A stretch of 64,000 nucleotides of DNA. Origin: Gemmatimonadetes bacterium 2013_60CM_65_52. GTDB lineage: Bacteria; Gemmatimonadota; Gemmatimonadetes; Gemmatimonadales; Gemmatimonadaceae. Made by a program: the position numbers and the translations under genes. The stretch is from assembly GCA_002215645.1 (NCBI GenBank), contig NGFI01000005.1:798678-862677 (forward strand), read 5' to 3'. The notes beneath the pieces are model-generated. The model worked only from the letters and a program-made list of their open reading frames with translations. It was not told the DNA's origin and did no database searches. Shown one piece after another: positions 45,686-56,057 of this stretch. Numbering within the stretch: position 1 is the first letter of the stretch; the number at the start of each line of letters is the position of its first letter.

Positions 45686-47608
45686 TCACTTGTAACTCCG
45701 CTGCGCGAGCCTCACGTTCTCGAAGACGAGCGGCTCCTTGTTGAGAATCGGGGGCTGCCCTTCTCCCGCATACTCCCATGCGGCGACGTAGGTGAACTCC
45801 GCGTCATTGCGGAGCGCCTCGCCGTCGGGTGTCTGGTGCTCGGTCCGGAAATGGCCGCCGCACGACTCCTCCCGATGCAACGCGTCGCGACACATCAGCT
45901 CGCCGAGCTCGAGAAAGTCCGCCACGCGCCCCGCGTGCTCGAGGGTCTGATTCAGCTCCTCGCCCGAGCCGGGAATGCTCACGTCCTGCCAGAACTCCTC
46001 GCGGAGGGACGGAATGAGCTCGAGCGCCTTCGTCAGTCCTGCTGCGTCGCGCGCCATGCCGCAGTGCTCCCACATGATGCGTCCGAGCTCACGGTGGAAC
46101 GACGTGACGGAACGCTTTCCTTTGACGCCAAGGAGCCGCGTCGTCCGCGCTGCGACGTCAGCGACGGCCGCCTTCACCTCGGATGCATCGGCTGCGAGAG
46201 ATTCCGGACGCGCCGTCGCGAGGTAGTCGCCAATGGTATAGGGAAGCACGAAGTACCCGTCCGCGAGGCCCTGCATGAGCGCACTCGCGCCCAGTCGGTT
46301 CGCACCGTGATCCGAGAAGTTTGCCTCGCCGGCCACGTGCAATCCGGGAATCGTGCTCATGAGATTGTAGTCCACCCAGAGCCCGCCCATGGTATAGTGC
46401 ACGGCGGGATAGATGCGCATCGGGACCGCGTACGGATTCTCGTCCGTGATGCGCTGATACATCTCGAACAGATTTCCGTATCGCTCGCGGATCTTGTCTT
46501 CACCGAGCCGCTTGATGGCGTCGGCGAAATCGAGATATACTCCGCGTCCCCCGGGCCCGACGCCGCGGCCGTCGTCGCACGCCTCCTTCGCCGCCCGCGA
46601 CGCGATGTCGCGCGGCGACAGGTTTCCATAGCTCGGATACTTCCGCTCCAGGTAGTAGTCGCGGTCGCTCTCGGGAATGTCGCCCGGCTTCTTGCCCACG
46701 TCCTCGCGACGCTTCGGCACCCATACTCGGCCATCATTCCGCAACGACTCCGACATGAGCGTCAGCTTGGATTGATACTCTCCGGCGACGGGAATGCACG
46801 TCGGGTGAATCTGCGTGTAGCATGGATTTGCGAACGCGGCGCCGCGCTTGTGCGCGCGCCAGATCGCCGTCGCGTTGCATCCCTTCGCGTTCGTCGAGAG
46901 ATAGAACACGTTTCCATACCCGCCCGTGGCCAATACCACGGCATCGGCGAGATGCGGTTCGATGGTGCCGCTCACCTCGTCGCGCACCACGATACCGCGC
47001 GCTCGGCCATTCACCACGATGAGGTCCAGCATCTCCGACCGTGGGAACATGGAGACGCCACCCTTCGCGATCTCCTTCTCGAGCGCCTGATAAGCGCCCA
47101 GCAGTAGTTGCTGCCCCGTCTGTCCGCGGGCATAGAACGTTCGCGACACCTGCGCCCCGCCGAATGAGCGGTTTGCCAGGAGGCCGCCGTACTCGCGCGC
47201 GAACGGCACGCCTTGCGCCACACACTGGTCGATGATGTTCACACTGATCTGCGCGAGCCGGTACACGTTGGCCTCGCGAGCGCGAAAGTCACCGCCCTTG
47301 ATGGTGTCGTAGAACAGGCGCTGGATGCTGTCGCCGTCGTTCTGGTAGTTCTTCGCGGCGTTGATTCCACCCTGCGCCGCAATGGAGTGCGCGCGACGCG
47401 GCGAATCCTGGTAGCAGTAGCAGCTGACGTTGTATCCCAGCTCGCTGAACGTCGCCGCGGCCGACGCACCGGCGAGCCCGGAGCCGACGACGATGATGTT
47501 GTATTTCCGCTTGTTCGCCGGATTGACGAGTTTGACGTCGAACCGATGCTTGTCCCACTTGTCAGCGAGGGCACCGCCGGGAACGCGTGCATTGAGCGTG
47601 AGCGACAT
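45686..47608 (-). CDS. sdhA: Succinate dehydrogenase/fumarate reductase flavoprotein subunit (type B)
   Basis: Catalytic FAD subunit, 640 residues. The FAD-binding [19 protein letters not shown] is followed by [21 protein letters not shown], containing the flavinylation His in HSIAAQGG. Catalytic motifs HPTCIP and the C-terminal [12 protein letters not shown] are also present. The sequence strongly resembles Bacteroidota and epsilon-type enzymes rather than the E. coli form. The ATG at 47608 abuts the sdhC stop with no gap. Confidence 0.96.
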   Translation of the reverse strand: MSLTLNARVPGGALADKWDKHRFDVKLVNPANKRKYNIIVVGSGLAGASAAATFSELGYNVSCYCYQDSPRRAHSIAAQGGINAAKNYQNDGDSIQRLFYDTIKGGDFRAREANVYRLAQISVNIIDQCVAQGVPFAREYGGLLANRSFGGAQVSRTFYARGQTGQQLLLGAYQALEKEIAKGGVSMFPRSEMLDLIVVNGRARGIVVRDEVSGTIEPHLADAVVLATGGYGNVFYLSTNAKGCNATAIWRAHKRGAAFANPCYTQIHPTCIPVAGEYQSKLTLMSESLRNDGRVWVPKRREDVGKKPGDIPESDRDYYLERKYPSYGNLSPRDIASRAAKEACDDGRGVGPGGRGVYLDFADAIKRLGEDKIRERYGNLFEMYQRITDENPYAVPMRIYPAVHYTMGGLWVDYNLMSTIPGLHVAGEANFSDHGANRLGASALMQGLADGYFVLPYTIGDYLATARPESLAADASEVKAAVADVAARTTRLLGVKGKRSVTSFHRELGRIMWEHCGMARDAAGLTKALELIPSLREEFWQDVSIPGSGEELNQTLEHAGRVADFLELGELMCRDALHREESCGGHFRTEHQTPDGEALRNDAEFTYVAAWEYAGEGQPPILNKEPLVFENVRLAQRSYK

Positions 47609-48292
47609 CTAACGGACGACTCCCAGCAGAACGGCGACAGGCACCGCCGTGAATCCGAGCCACACCACGATCGCGACGACCGTGGCAATCCGACGGTGCA
47701 ACGGCTGTGGAGAGGGCTTGCTGAGCCCGAGCGTACGAACCGAGCTCCACGCGCCATGGAAGAGGTGCAGCAGCAGAAAGAGCATCGCCACCACATAGAC
47801 CGCGACGACCCACGGATTGTGGAACGCGCTCACGACGTTGCCGTAGACGTCGTGCTCGCTGAACGCCGGATACACGGCGTCCGGCCGGCTCGCGGTGGGA
47901 AACAGCGTGCCGGTGGTGAAATGCAGCAGATGGAACACGATGAAGGCGAGCAGCAGCACACCGCCCCACCGCATCGTGCGCGACGCAACCGTGCTCGCGC
48001 GCGCATCACGCCGCGCGTAGTCGTGCGGACGTGCGGCCGCCGCAACGCGCGTGAGCTGCCATGCCATCAGGACATGCAGCACCAGCGCGGTGAGCAAACC
48101 GAGGCGCACCAGCCAGAGCAGCTCGCCGGTGCTCTTCAGGAAGGCGGAATAGCCGTTCATCTTGGCGGGACCAAGGAAGACCTGGAGGTTGCCCGCCATG
48201 TGAACGATCACGAAGGCCACGAGCACGAGGCCTGTGACCGCCATGATGCTCTTTTTGCCTATCGTAGAGCGGTACAGCGTGACCAGCCACAT
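47609..48292 (-). CDS. sdhC: Succinate dehydrogenase cytochrome b subunit (type B, single anchor)
   Basis: A 227-residue, five-helix membrane anchor expected to hold two haems b and the quinone site. Candidate axial histidines are in VIVHMAGNLQVF, LVLHVLMAW, FHLLHFTTG and LLLHLFHGAW. A single large anchor in place of SdhC plus SdhD defines the type-B enzyme. The ATG at 48292 lies five bases after the mdh stop; upstream in-frame codons belong to mdh. It sits in the inner membrane, reducing menaquinone if the family rule holds. Confidence 0.9.
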   Translation of the reverse strand: MWLVTLYRSTIGKKSIMAVTGLVLVAFVIVHMAGNLQVFLGPAKMNGYSAFLKSTGELLWLVRLGLLTALVLHVLMAWQLTRVAAAARPHDYARRDARASTVASRTMRWGGVLLLAFIVFHLLHFTTGTLFPTASRPDAVYPAFSEHDVYGNVVSAFHNPWVVAVYVVAMLFLLLHLFHGAWSSVRTLGLSKPSPQPLHRRIATVVAIVVWLGFTAVPVAVLLGVVR

Positions 48293-48297
48293 GAGCG

Positions 48298-49227
48298 CTA
48301 CAGTTTCACGGCCGACATTGGCTCGCGAACCGCTTGCGCGCTCTTCTCGAGTGCCGTGCGCTCGTCGGCGGTGAGCTGCACTTCGATCACCTGCTCGAGG
48401 CCCTTCCGCCCGAGCTTGCACGGTACGCCGAGGAACAGGTCGCGCAACCCGTATTCGCCCTGAAGCCAGGCCGCACAGGGAAGAATGCGCTTCTGATCGT
48501 TCACGATGGCCTCGGCCATCTGCACTGCGCCTGCCGATGGCGCGTAGTACGCGGATCCGGTCTTGAGGTACTTCACGATTTCCGCGCCCCCGTTCCGCGT
48601 GCGGTCCACGATCGCGTTCAGCGTGGCCGCATCCATGAGCTGCGTGACGGGAATACCGCTCACGCTCGTGTACGAGATCAATGGGACCATCGTGTCGCCA
48701 TGGCCGCCCAGCACCATGGCCTGAATGTCACGCACGGAGACGTCGAGCGCCTCGGCGAGAAACGCACGATACCGCGCGGTGTCCAGCACGCCCGCCATGC
48801 CGATGACGCGCTCGCGCGGAAAGTGCGTCGCTTCCTTGGCCACGTAGCACATGACGTCGAGCGGATTGCTGACGACGATGACGATGGCGTCGGGCGACGT
48901 CTTTGCGATCTGCTCCGACACGGACTTCACGATGCCGGCATTGGTGTTCAGCAGATCGTCGCGCGACATGCCCGGCTTGCGCGCAATGCCGGCCGTGATG
49001 ATGACGATCTCCGAGCCGGCCGTCTCGTCGTAGCCGTTGGTGCCGATGATGCGCGAGTCGTACCCCTCGATGGGCGCGCTCTGCCACTGGTCCAGCCCCT
49101 TGCCCTGTGGAATGCCCTCGACGACGTCGACCAGAACGACGGTTCGCGCCAGCTCCTTTTCCGCGACGCGCTGAGCCGTCGTCGCACCGACATTGCCGGC
49201 GCCGACGACGGTGATCTTCTTGACCAT
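48298..49227 (-). CDS. mdh: Malate dehydrogenase (LDH-like)
   Basis: Oxidises malate to oxaloacetate with NAD+, 309 residues. It shows the dinucleotide fold [12 protein letters not shown], Asp34 region ([13 protein letters not shown]) favouring [14 protein letters not shown], and the catalytic [10 protein letters not shown] with the proton-relay His. Arg residues of the mobile loop ([11 protein letters not shown]) fit malate rather than lactate. It is the first gene of a compact mdh-sdhCAB unit covering succinate to oxaloacetate except fumarase. Confidence 0.95.
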   Translation of the reverse strand: MVKKITVVGAGNVGATTAQRVAEKELARTVVLVDVVEGIPQGKGLDQWQSAPIEGYDSRIIGTNGYDETAGSEIVIITAGIARKPGMSRDDLLNTNAGIVKSVSEQIAKTSPDAIVIVVSNPLDVMCYVAKEATHFPRERVIGMAGVLDTARYRAFLAEALDVSVRDIQAMVLGGHGDTMVPLISYTSVSGIPVTQLMDAATLNAIVDRTRNGGAEIVKYLKTGSAYYAPSAGAVQMAEAIVNDQKRILPCAAWLQGEYGLRDLFLGVPCKLGRKGLEQVIEVQLTADERTALEKSAQAVREPMSAVKL

Positions 49228-49255
49228 GAGTGACTATCTGAAGGTGAAACGGATG

Positions 49256-49276
49256 CCTCGAACAAAACTATCGAGG
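49256..49276. repeat. Stem-loop between moaA and mdh
   Basis: CCTCGA (49256-49261) pairs with TCGAGG (49271-49276) around a nine-base A/T-rich loop, 14 bp after the moaA stop on the minus strand. It may end the mo operon or lie in the mdh leader. There is no T run after the stem, so termination is doubtful. Confidence 0.3.
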
Positions 49277-49289
49277 TCGCGTGCCGATG

Positions 49290-50270
49290 CTATCCCCCGA
49301 CCTGCGAGAGCGCGCGCAATCCGCCGTTGCGACGCGAGAGCAGCGCGTGCTGCTCCGGCTTGTCCGCGAGCGCGCGACGCACATGCGGCTCGAGCAGGTG
49401 GCCGGCGCGCAGCGGTCCGCGCAGATCCACCTCGTGATCGCCGAAGAGACACGTGCGCAGCCGTCCGTCGGCGGTGAGGCGAACACGATTGCACTGCCCG
49501 CAATACGTGTGCGTCATCGGCGTGATCACGCCAATCGTCCCGGCGGCGCCATCAACTGCGTAGTACGCAGCCGGTCCGTTTCCCCGCGACGGCCCCGTCG
49601 ATGCCGACAACGGACCGAGCACATCGGACACCCGCTCGAGCACCTCGTCGCTCGGCACCACGTGCTGGTCCGTCGACGCCTCGAGGGACCCGACGGGCAT
49701 CAGCTCGATGAAGCGCACGTGCCACGGATTCTCGAGCGTCAGACGCGCAAAATCCACCAACTCATCGTCATTGATGCCGCGCATGACGACCACGTTGAGC
49801 TTGATCGGCAAAAGTCCCGCCGCCTGCGCGGCTTGTGCGGCGCGAACAGGCTCGAACGAGAGATCCCGCCGCGCGATGTGTGCGATGCGCTCCGGCCGCA
49901 GACTATCCGCGGACATGTTCACGCGATCCAGGCCGGCACCGGCAAGGCGGGCCGCCAGCTCAGGAAGCTTCACGCCATTCGTCGAAAGCGCGATGTCCTC
50001 TATGGCGGGAACGTCCCGGAGCATGCGCACCAGTGTTTCGAGCTGCGGGCGGATCGTTGGCTCGCCTCCGGTGATGCGCACGCGCCGAAGCCCGAGCGGC
50101 GCGAGCTCGGCGACGATGTCACGAATTTCCTCGTAGCTCAGGATGTCGGCCTTCGGAAGCCACGGCAGCCCTTCTACGGGCATGCAATAGCTGCAGCGGA
50201 AGTTGCAGCGGTCGGTGATCGAGATGCGCAGGTACTCGATCGTACGCCCGAACTGGTCGATGAGGCTCAT
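49290..50270 (-). CDS. moaA: GTP 3',8-cyclase MoaA
   Basis: Radical SAM enzyme for the first step of molybdenum cofactor synthesis, 326 residues. The N-terminal cluster motif is CNFRCSYC (Cys22, Cys26, Cys29). The C-terminal cluster uses YCGQCNRVRL with a later RTCLFG. The protein ends in Gly-Gly, the catalytic C-terminal tail required in MoaA. The ATG at 50270 overlaps the moaE stop as ATGA. MoaC, the partner enzyme, is not in the window. Confidence 0.96.
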   Translation of the reverse strand: MSLIDQFGRTIEYLRISITDRCNFRCSYCMPVEGLPWLPKADILSYEEIRDIVAELAPLGLRRVRITGGEPTIRPQLETLVRMLRDVPAIEDIALSTNGVKLPELAARLAGAGLDRVNMSADSLRPERIAHIARRDLSFEPVRAAQAAQAAGLLPIKLNVVVMRGINDDELVDFARLTLENPWHVRFIELMPVGSLEASTDQHVVPSDEVLERVSDVLGPLSASTGPSRGNGPAAYYAVDGAAGTIGVITPMTHTYCGQCNRVRLTADGRLRTCLFGDHEVDLRGPLRAGHLLEPHVRRALADKPEQHALLSRRNGGLRALSQVGG

Positions 50271-50713
50271 TGAGCCAACTCCGCCGACACCGCGCCCGAG
50301 GGATCCACCCACTCGCGCGATCCATCCACATAGTGCTCGCGCTTCCAGATGGGCACCCTGCGCTTGATCTCCTCGATGATCCATCGTGAAGCGGCGTACG
50401 CCTCGTCACGATGGGCATGCGCGACGGCGATTCCGACGCTCACGTCCTCGAGCGTCAGGTACCCCAGGCGATGCTCGATGGCGACGTCCGCACCCACGAA
50501 CCGTACGACCGCCTCGTCTGCAATGGACTCCAGCTCGCGAGCCGCCATTCCCTCGTAAGCGCTGTACTCGATGCCAGTTACGCCGCGGCCATCGTTGACG
50601 TCGCGAACCACGCCGAGAAAGAGAATGAGCGCTCCGTGCGCCGGTCGAGCGACACGGGCCATCAATGCCGCTGGATCGATGGGATCGCGAACGAGCTGCA
50701 CCGCGCCGCTCAT
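50267..50713 (-). CDS. moaE: Molybdopterin synthase catalytic subunit MoaE
   Basis: Large subunit of molybdopterin synthase, 148 residues. Family landmarks are GALILFLGVVRDVN, IEYSAYEGMA, HRLGYLTLEDVSVGIAVAHAHR and PIWKREHYVDGS, which contains the catalytic Lys. The ATG at 50713 overlaps the moaD stop by four bases and the 3' end overlaps moaA by four, so all three are tightly coupled. Confidence 0.96.
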   Translation of the reverse strand: MSGAVQLVRDPIDPAALMARVARPAHGALILFLGVVRDVNDGRGVTGIEYSAYEGMAARELESIADEAVVRFVGADVAIEHRLGYLTLEDVSVGIAVAHAHRDEAYAASRWIIEEIKRRVPIWKREHYVDGSREWVDPSGAVSAELAQ

Positions 50714-50952
50714 CCGCCGGCCACAGGCGGAATCAACGCGACTTCATCGCCAGATCGAAGCCGCGCAGTCCTCGCGGCGTAGCGCTGGTTGACCGCGATC
50801 AGCGGCGCCGGCGGAAGGGACGCAGCGCCGGGCCGCCGCGACACCTCGGCGAGCACATCGGCGACCGTGGCATCCTCGGCGAGATCGAGCTCCAGGCTCG
50901 CCTCTCCAAGCGCGTCGGCGTAGGAGGCGAAGAGAAGGACGGTGACTGTCAT
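50710..50952 (-). CDS. moaD: Molybdopterin synthase sulfur carrier MoaD
   Basis: Ubiquitin-fold sulfur carrier of 80 residues ending in the essential Gly-Gly that is adenylated and thiocarboxylated. The N-terminal VTVLLFASYADALG and internal LIAVNQRYA are typical. The start is at 50952, 39 bp after the HU gene. It forms a complex with MoaE encoded immediately downstream. Confidence 0.93.
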   Translation of the reverse strand: MTVTVLLFASYADALGEASLELDLAEDATVADVLAEVSRRPGAASLPPAPLIAVNQRYAARTARLRSGDEVALIPPVAGG

Positions 50953-50991
50953 ACCGACTCGAGCGCTGCCAACTGCCGACTGCTGAACTGC

Positions 50992-51336
50992 TTACGCGTC
51001 CGTCTCCTCGTATTCGCTTTCGTGGTCCAGCTCTTCGATGGAAATGTTGGCCACCATCGCGCGCAACTCCTTGCTGGGCTTGAACACCGGCACGGGGCGC
51101 GCTGACACTTCGACAGGGGAGCCCGTACGCGGATTCCGCGCCATGCGCGTCTTCCGGTGACGAATCTTGAACGTCCCGAATCCCCGCACCTCGATGTTCT
51201 TCTGCTCCTGCAGCGCTTCCTTGATGGCATCCAGGAAGGAATCGACCACGCGAGCGCAGTCCTTCTTGGAAATCATCGGGCCGGCGGTGCGTGAAATCTG
51301 GGCGGTGACTCGCTCGACCAGATCAGCTTTCGTCAT
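50992..51336 (-). CDS. HU/IHF family DNA-binding protein
   Basis: Nucleoid-associated protein of 114 residues. It starts MTKADLVERV and contains VRGFGTFKIRHRK and the DNA-bending arm tip RNPRTGSP. After the fold, an acidic tail (about residues 98-114, rich in Glu and Asp) extends the C-terminus, which is unusual for plain HU of about 90 residues. HU and IHF cannot be separated from sequence alone. A good promoter lies upstream at 51384-51411. Confidence 0.92.
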   Translation of the reverse strand: MTKADLVERVTAQISRTAGPMISKKDCARVVDSFLDAIKEALQEQKNIEVRGFGTFKIRHRKTRMARNPRTGSPVEVSARPVPVFKPSKELRAMVANISIEELDHESEYEETDA

Positions 51337-51383
51337 GAGCAGTGCCTCGCAACGGGCAGCGGAGGGGGTGCAAGCTGATCGAA

Positions 51384-51411
51384 CTTATCCGCGTTAACTC
51401 TTGTGTGTCAA
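51384..51411 (-). promoter_or_regulatory. Promoter of the HU gene
   Basis: On the minus strand TTGACA (51411-51406) is followed after 16 bases by GATAAG (51389-51384). The -35 is perfect and the -10 matches the consensus at four of six. Transcription would start near 51377, about 40 bases before the ATG. It lies in the only sizeable spacer after carA and probably also serves moaD-moaE-moaA. Confidence 0.6.
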
Positions 51412-51425
51412 GAGCTTAAAGCCCC

Positions 51426-52541
51426 TCAGCCACGCGACTTGCGGACACTCTCCATGAACTGCTGGAACAGCGGGCGGGCGTCATGGGGGCCCGGCGCTGC
51501 CTCCGGATGGTACTGAACGGCAAAGATCGGCAGCTCCCGGTGGCGAAGCCCCTCGACCGTGCCGTCATTCAGGTTCACGTGGGTAACCTCCAGCGCCGGC
51601 GCGCCGGGAATCGATTCCGCAGAACCCTCCACGGCAAATCCGTGATTCTGGGACGTGATGAGAATTCGCCCCGTTTCGAGCTCACGGACGGGATGATTTC
51701 CCCCGCGATGGCCATAGGGCATCTTCGTCGTGGCGGCGCCGTAGGTGAGGCCCAGGAGCTGGTGCCCCAGGCAGATACCGAAGATTGGCACTTCCCGCTC
51801 CGCAATGCCCCGGATGGTGTCGGGGGCATACGCGATCGCGTCGGGATCACCAGGTCCGTTCGACAGAAATACGCCGTCGGGCGCCAGGTCCAACGCTTCC
51901 TCAGCCGACGTCTGCGCCGGCACCACCGTGACTCTGCAGCCTGCATCATCGAACAGCCGCAGGATGTTGCGCTTGATCCCGAAGTCGTAGGCGACGATGT
52001 GACGGTCGGCCTGCGGATTGCCCCACTGATACGAGGCTGAGGTCGTCACACGCGAGGCCAGGTCCAGCCCCTCCATGGACGGACACGCGCCGAGCGCCGC
52101 GAGCACCTCGGCGCTGGGCTCCTCGCCCGCCGCGCACACGCCGCGCATGACGCCGACTGTCCTCAGGTGACGCGTGAGGCGACGTGTGTCAATGCCTTCA
52201 AGTATCGGCACTTGCGCCGCTTCGAGATACGACACGAGATCGCCCTCGGCGCGCCAGTTCGAGTAGTGCCGCGACAGCTCGCGCACCACCACGCCCGCCA
52301 CCTGCGGCGCACCGGATTCCGGATCCGACGGATTGACGCCGTAGTTGCCGATCATCGGCGCCGTCATCACCACGATCTGGCCGCTGTAGGAGGGATCCGT
52401 GAAGACCTCCTGATAGCCGCTCATGTTCGTGGTGAACACAACTTCCGCGACCGTCGTGCTCGCAGCGCCGCGAAGCGTGCCACGAAACAGGGTTCCGTCC
52501 TCGAGGAGGAGGAACCCTGGCGTGTCTGCGCGATCAGCCAC
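51426..52541 (-). CDS. carA: Carbamoyl-phosphate synthase small subunit
   Basis: Glutamine amidotransferase subunit supplying ammonia for carbamoyl phosphate (pyrimidines and arginine), 371 residues. The N-terminal domain has EVVFTTNMSGYQEVFTDPSY and GNYGVN. The class-I glutaminase domain has the Cys nucleophile in GICLGHQLLG and the His-Glu pair in YHPEAAPGPHD. The start is GTG at 52541, three bases after secG. The large subunit carB is not in the window, so the subunits are unlinked. Confidence 0.96.
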   Translation of the reverse strand: MADRADTPGFLLLEDGTLFRGTLRGAASTTVAEVVFTTNMSGYQEVFTDPSYSGQIVVMTAPMIGNYGVNPSDPESGAPQVAGVVVRELSRHYSNWRAEGDLVSYLEAAQVPILEGIDTRRLTRHLRTVGVMRGVCAAGEEPSAEVLAALGACPSMEGLDLASRVTTSASYQWGNPQADRHIVAYDFGIKRNILRLFDDAGCRVTVVPAQTSAEEALDLAPDGVFLSNGPGDPDAIAYAPDTIRGIAEREVPIFGICLGHQLLGLTYGAATTKMPYGHRGGNHPVRELETGRILITSQNHGFAVEGSAESIPGAPALEVTHVNLNDGTVEGLRHRELPIFAVQYHPEAAPGPHDARPLFQQFMESVRKSRG

Positions 52542-52544
52542 CGG

Positions 52545-52997
52545 CTATGGCTTGCGCGGGGCCGGCGCTGCCGGCGTGGTGCCGGAAGGCGGAGTCGTTG
52601 TGACGGGTGTCGCGCCGGAGGGCGCGTTGGTCGGCGCGGGTGTGAGATTCACGCCGGGTACCGCGCTCTTCGTTCCGCCGGAGGGCGACGGTGGCGACGT
52701 GGCTGGGGGGGCGGGAGCCACCGGCTGCGCGAGCTGGTCCAGTACCGACTTCGGGGCACGCTGCCGGGTGGAGGCCAGCGACAGCACGAACGAGATGAAC
52801 AGGAAGATGCCGCCGCCCCACCAACTGGCCTTGGTCAGGAGGTTGCCGGCCTGACGCGTGCCGAGCAGCGAATCCGACGAGCTGCTCACGCCGCCAAAGC
52901 TGGCCGCGAGTCCGCCGCCCTTGCCTGCCTGGAGCAGGATGGCGGCGACGAGGACGATGCTGTCAATGACCAGAAGGACCAGCAGGAACGTGTACAT
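52545..52997 (-). CDS. secG: Protein translocase subunit SecG
   Basis: Small subunit of the SecYEG channel, 150 residues. Two membrane helices (about 2-22 and 55-75) flank the conserved LLQAGKGGGLAASFGG loop with the QRGK-like segment. Beyond the second helix, a Pro/Thr/Ser/Ala-rich low-complexity tail of about 70 residues roughly doubles the normal size. Its ATG is at 52997, preceded by a promoter at 53042-53070. Confidence 0.92.
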   Translation of the reverse strand: MYTFLLVLLVIDSIVLVAAILLQAGKGGGLAASFGGVSSSSDSLLGTRQAGNLLTKASWWGGGIFLFISFVLSLASTRQRAPKSVLDQLAQPVAPAPPATSPPSPSGGTKSAVPGVNLTPAPTNAPSGATPVTTTPPSGTTPAAPAPRKP

Positions 52998-53041
52998 TGC
53001 GGCGGCTGTGAGACGGCGGATCGTGGCGCGGGTAACCTTTG

Positions 53042-53070
53042 AATATCACACGGCTTAGCGAGTCGGTCAA
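53042..53070 (-). promoter_or_regulatory. Promoter of secG-carA
   Basis: On the minus strand TTGACC (53070-53065) and GATATT (53047-53042) are spaced by 17 bases, each matching the sigma-70 consensus well. The start point would be near 53035, about 38 bases before secG. The -35 overlaps the tpiA stop codon, so transcription of secG-carA is probably independent of the glycolytic genes. Confidence 0.6.
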
Positions 53071-53819
53071 GCGGAGCAGATCGTCGCCCAGCTCGTCGGG
53101 TCGAGACTCGCACCGCCCACCAGCAGCCCACCCACCTCGTCGGCCGAGAGAAGTGTGGCGGCGTTGGCCGGCGTCACACTGCCGCCGTACAGAATAGGAA
53201 TTGTCGACGCGCCCGCGCCCGCCTCGTCCAGCAGCGCGCCACGTAGGACGCGATGGACGGCTGCCGCATCGTCGGGCGTCGCGGTGCGTCCGGTGCCGAT
53301 GGCCCACACCGGTTCATAGGCCACGATACAACCCAACATGTCCGCATGTGCCAGCGCGGACAGCCCGGTGCGAAGCTGATGCAGCACGACGTGTTCGGTC
53401 GTTCCGCGCTCGCGCTGCTCGATCGTTTCTCCGACGCAGAGCACCGGTACCATGCCATGCTCGTGAACCTTCGCAACCTTCCGCGCCGACTCGGCGTCGG
53501 TTTCGCCGAAAACGTGACGTCGCTCGGAATGTCCGACCAGCACGTATTCGGCGCCGGCGTCGCGCGCGATTGCCGCGGAATTCTCGCCCGTGAACGCGCC
53601 CTTCTCTTCCGCGTGCACGTTCTGGACGCCCACATGGATGTCGGGCCGCTCGGTGAGGCGGAAGCGCACTTCACTCAGCGAGAGTGCGGGCGGAAACAGG
53701 ACGACCGTGCGGTCGCCGCGCGGCGCGAACGCGGCGACGAAGGTCTGCACGAACGCTGCCGCCGCACTCGGTCCTTGGTTCATCTTCCAGTTCGCGGCGA
53801 ACACAGGGCTCACTGGCAC
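53067..53819 (-). CDS. tpiA: Triosephosphate isomerase
   Basis: Interconverts dihydroxyacetone phosphate and glyceraldehyde 3-phosphate, 250 residues, TIM barrel. Active-site residues are Asn10 and Lys12 (ANWKM), His97 (VGHSERR) and Glu169 (AYEPVWAIGTG). The phosphate loop YGGSV is near the C-terminus. The start is a GTG; 53819 is chosen, four bases after pgk, with 53813 as the alternative. No ribosome-binding site is evident, so coupling to pgk is likely. Confidence 0.95.
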   Translation of the reverse strand: MPVSPVFAANWKMNQGPSAAAAFVQTFVAAFAPRGDRTVVLFPPALSLSEVRFRLTERPDIHVGVQNVHAEEKGAFTGENSAAIARDAGAEYVLVGHSERRHVFGETDAESARKVAKVHEHGMVPVLCVGETIEQRERGTTEHVVLHQLRTGLSALAHADMLGCIVAYEPVWAIGTGRTATPDDAAAVHRVLRGALLDEAGAGASTIPILYGGSVTPANAATLLSADEVGGLLVGGASLDPTSWATICSA

Positions 53820-53823
53820 GGCG

Positions 53824-55023
53824 CTACTTGTCGTCGAGAATGGCGACGCCCGGCAGCGTCTTGCCCTCGAGGAACTCGAGCGACGCACCGCCGCCGGTGG
53901 AAACGTGGCTCATTTTCGGTGCGAGTCCGGCCTGTTCCACCGCCGCCGCAGAATCGCCGCCACCCACGATGGTCGTCGCACCCTTGCCGGTTGCGGCGGC
54001 CATGGCGTCCGCGATGGCGCGCGTGCCCTTGTCGAAGGGTGGCGTCTCGAACACGCCCATGGGCCCATTCCACAGGATCGTCTTCGCGCTCGCGATGGCG
54101 CGCGCGTAGGACTCCGACGTACGTGGACCGATGTCGAGCATCGCCATCTCGGCGGGAATGTGCTCGCGGCCCACGACCTTGGCCGCCGCTCCCTCCGCGA
54201 TGGACGGTGCAACGGTGGCGTCGTGCGGAAGCGTGATGCGTGGACCACCACGCTCGAGCAGCGACCGCGCCATGTCGATGCGGTCCGGCTCGACGAGCGA
54301 CTTGCCTGTCTCGAGGTCCATGGCCTTGTAGAACGTGCATGCCATGGCGCCGCCGATGAGGAGTCCGTCCACCTTCGGCAGCAGCGCCTCGATGACGTCG
54401 ATCTTGCCCGAGATCTTCGAGCCGCCGAGAATCGCGACGAAGGGGCGCTCCGGATGCTCGAGTGCGCCGTGAAGGTAGTTCAGCTCCTTCTCCATCAGAA
54501 ATCCGGCGACGGCCGGCTTCAGATGACGTGCGATGCCCTCCGTGGACGCGTGCGCGCGGTGTGCTGCGCCGAACGCATCGTTTACGAAGAAGTCCCCGAG
54601 CTGCGCGAGGGCACGCGCGAGCCGCTCGTCGTTCTTCTCCTCGCCGCCGAGGAACCGCGTGTTCTCGAGGAGCAGGACCTGCCCCGGCTTGAGATCATAC
54701 GTGGCTTTCAGCGCCTCGTCGGTGTCCGTCGTCTCCACGAAGGAGATGGAACGCTTTGGCAGCAGTTCGCCGAGACGCCGGGCGACGGGTTGCAGCGAAT
54801 ACTTCGGCTCAGGCTTGCCCTTCGGACGTCCCAGGTGCGAGAGCAATACGACGCACGCGCCCGCGTCGAGGAGGGATTCGATGGATGGCAGAGCGGCGCG
54901 GATGCGCGTGTCGTCGCTGACGTGTCCGTGCTCGTCGAGCGGAACGTTGAAGTCGACGCGCACCAACGCCCGCTTCCCGCGGATCGATTCCGCGGGAAGG
55001 TCATGAATGGTCTTCTTCGCCAT
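53824..55023 (-). CDS. pgk: Phosphoglycerate kinase
   Basis: Transfers phosphate from 1,3-bisphosphoglycerate to ADP, 399 residues. It shows RVDFNVPLD at the N-terminus, [33 protein letters not shown] and the nucleotide-binding GGGDSAAAV with [14 protein letters not shown] near the C-terminus. The ATG at 55023 lies five bases after gap. The order gap-pgk-tpiA is a common glycolytic operon. Confidence 0.97.
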   Translation of the reverse strand: MAKKTIHDLPAESIRGKRALVRVDFNVPLDEHGHVSDDTRIRAALPSIESLLDAGACVVLLSHLGRPKGKPEPKYSLQPVARRLGELLPKRSISFVETTDTDEALKATYDLKPGQVLLLENTRFLGGEEKNDERLARALAQLGDFFVNDAFGAAHRAHASTEGIARHLKPAVAGFLMEKELNYLHGALEHPERPFVAILGGSKISGKIDVIEALLPKVDGLLIGGAMACTFYKAMDLETGKSLVEPDRIDMARSLLERGGPRITLPHDATVAPSIAEGAAAKVVGREHIPAEMAMLDIGPRTSESYARAIASAKTILWNGPMGVFETPPFDKGTRAIADAMAAATGKGATTIVGGGDSAAAVEQAGLAPKMSHVSTGGGASLEFLEGKTLPGVAILDDK

Positions 55024-55028
55024 TGCGA

Positions 55029-56057
<1,029 letters not shown>

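Noticed and set aside
49256-49276. Rho-independent terminator behind moaA
   Set aside because: The stem is only six bases with no T run after it; kept only as a stem-loop.
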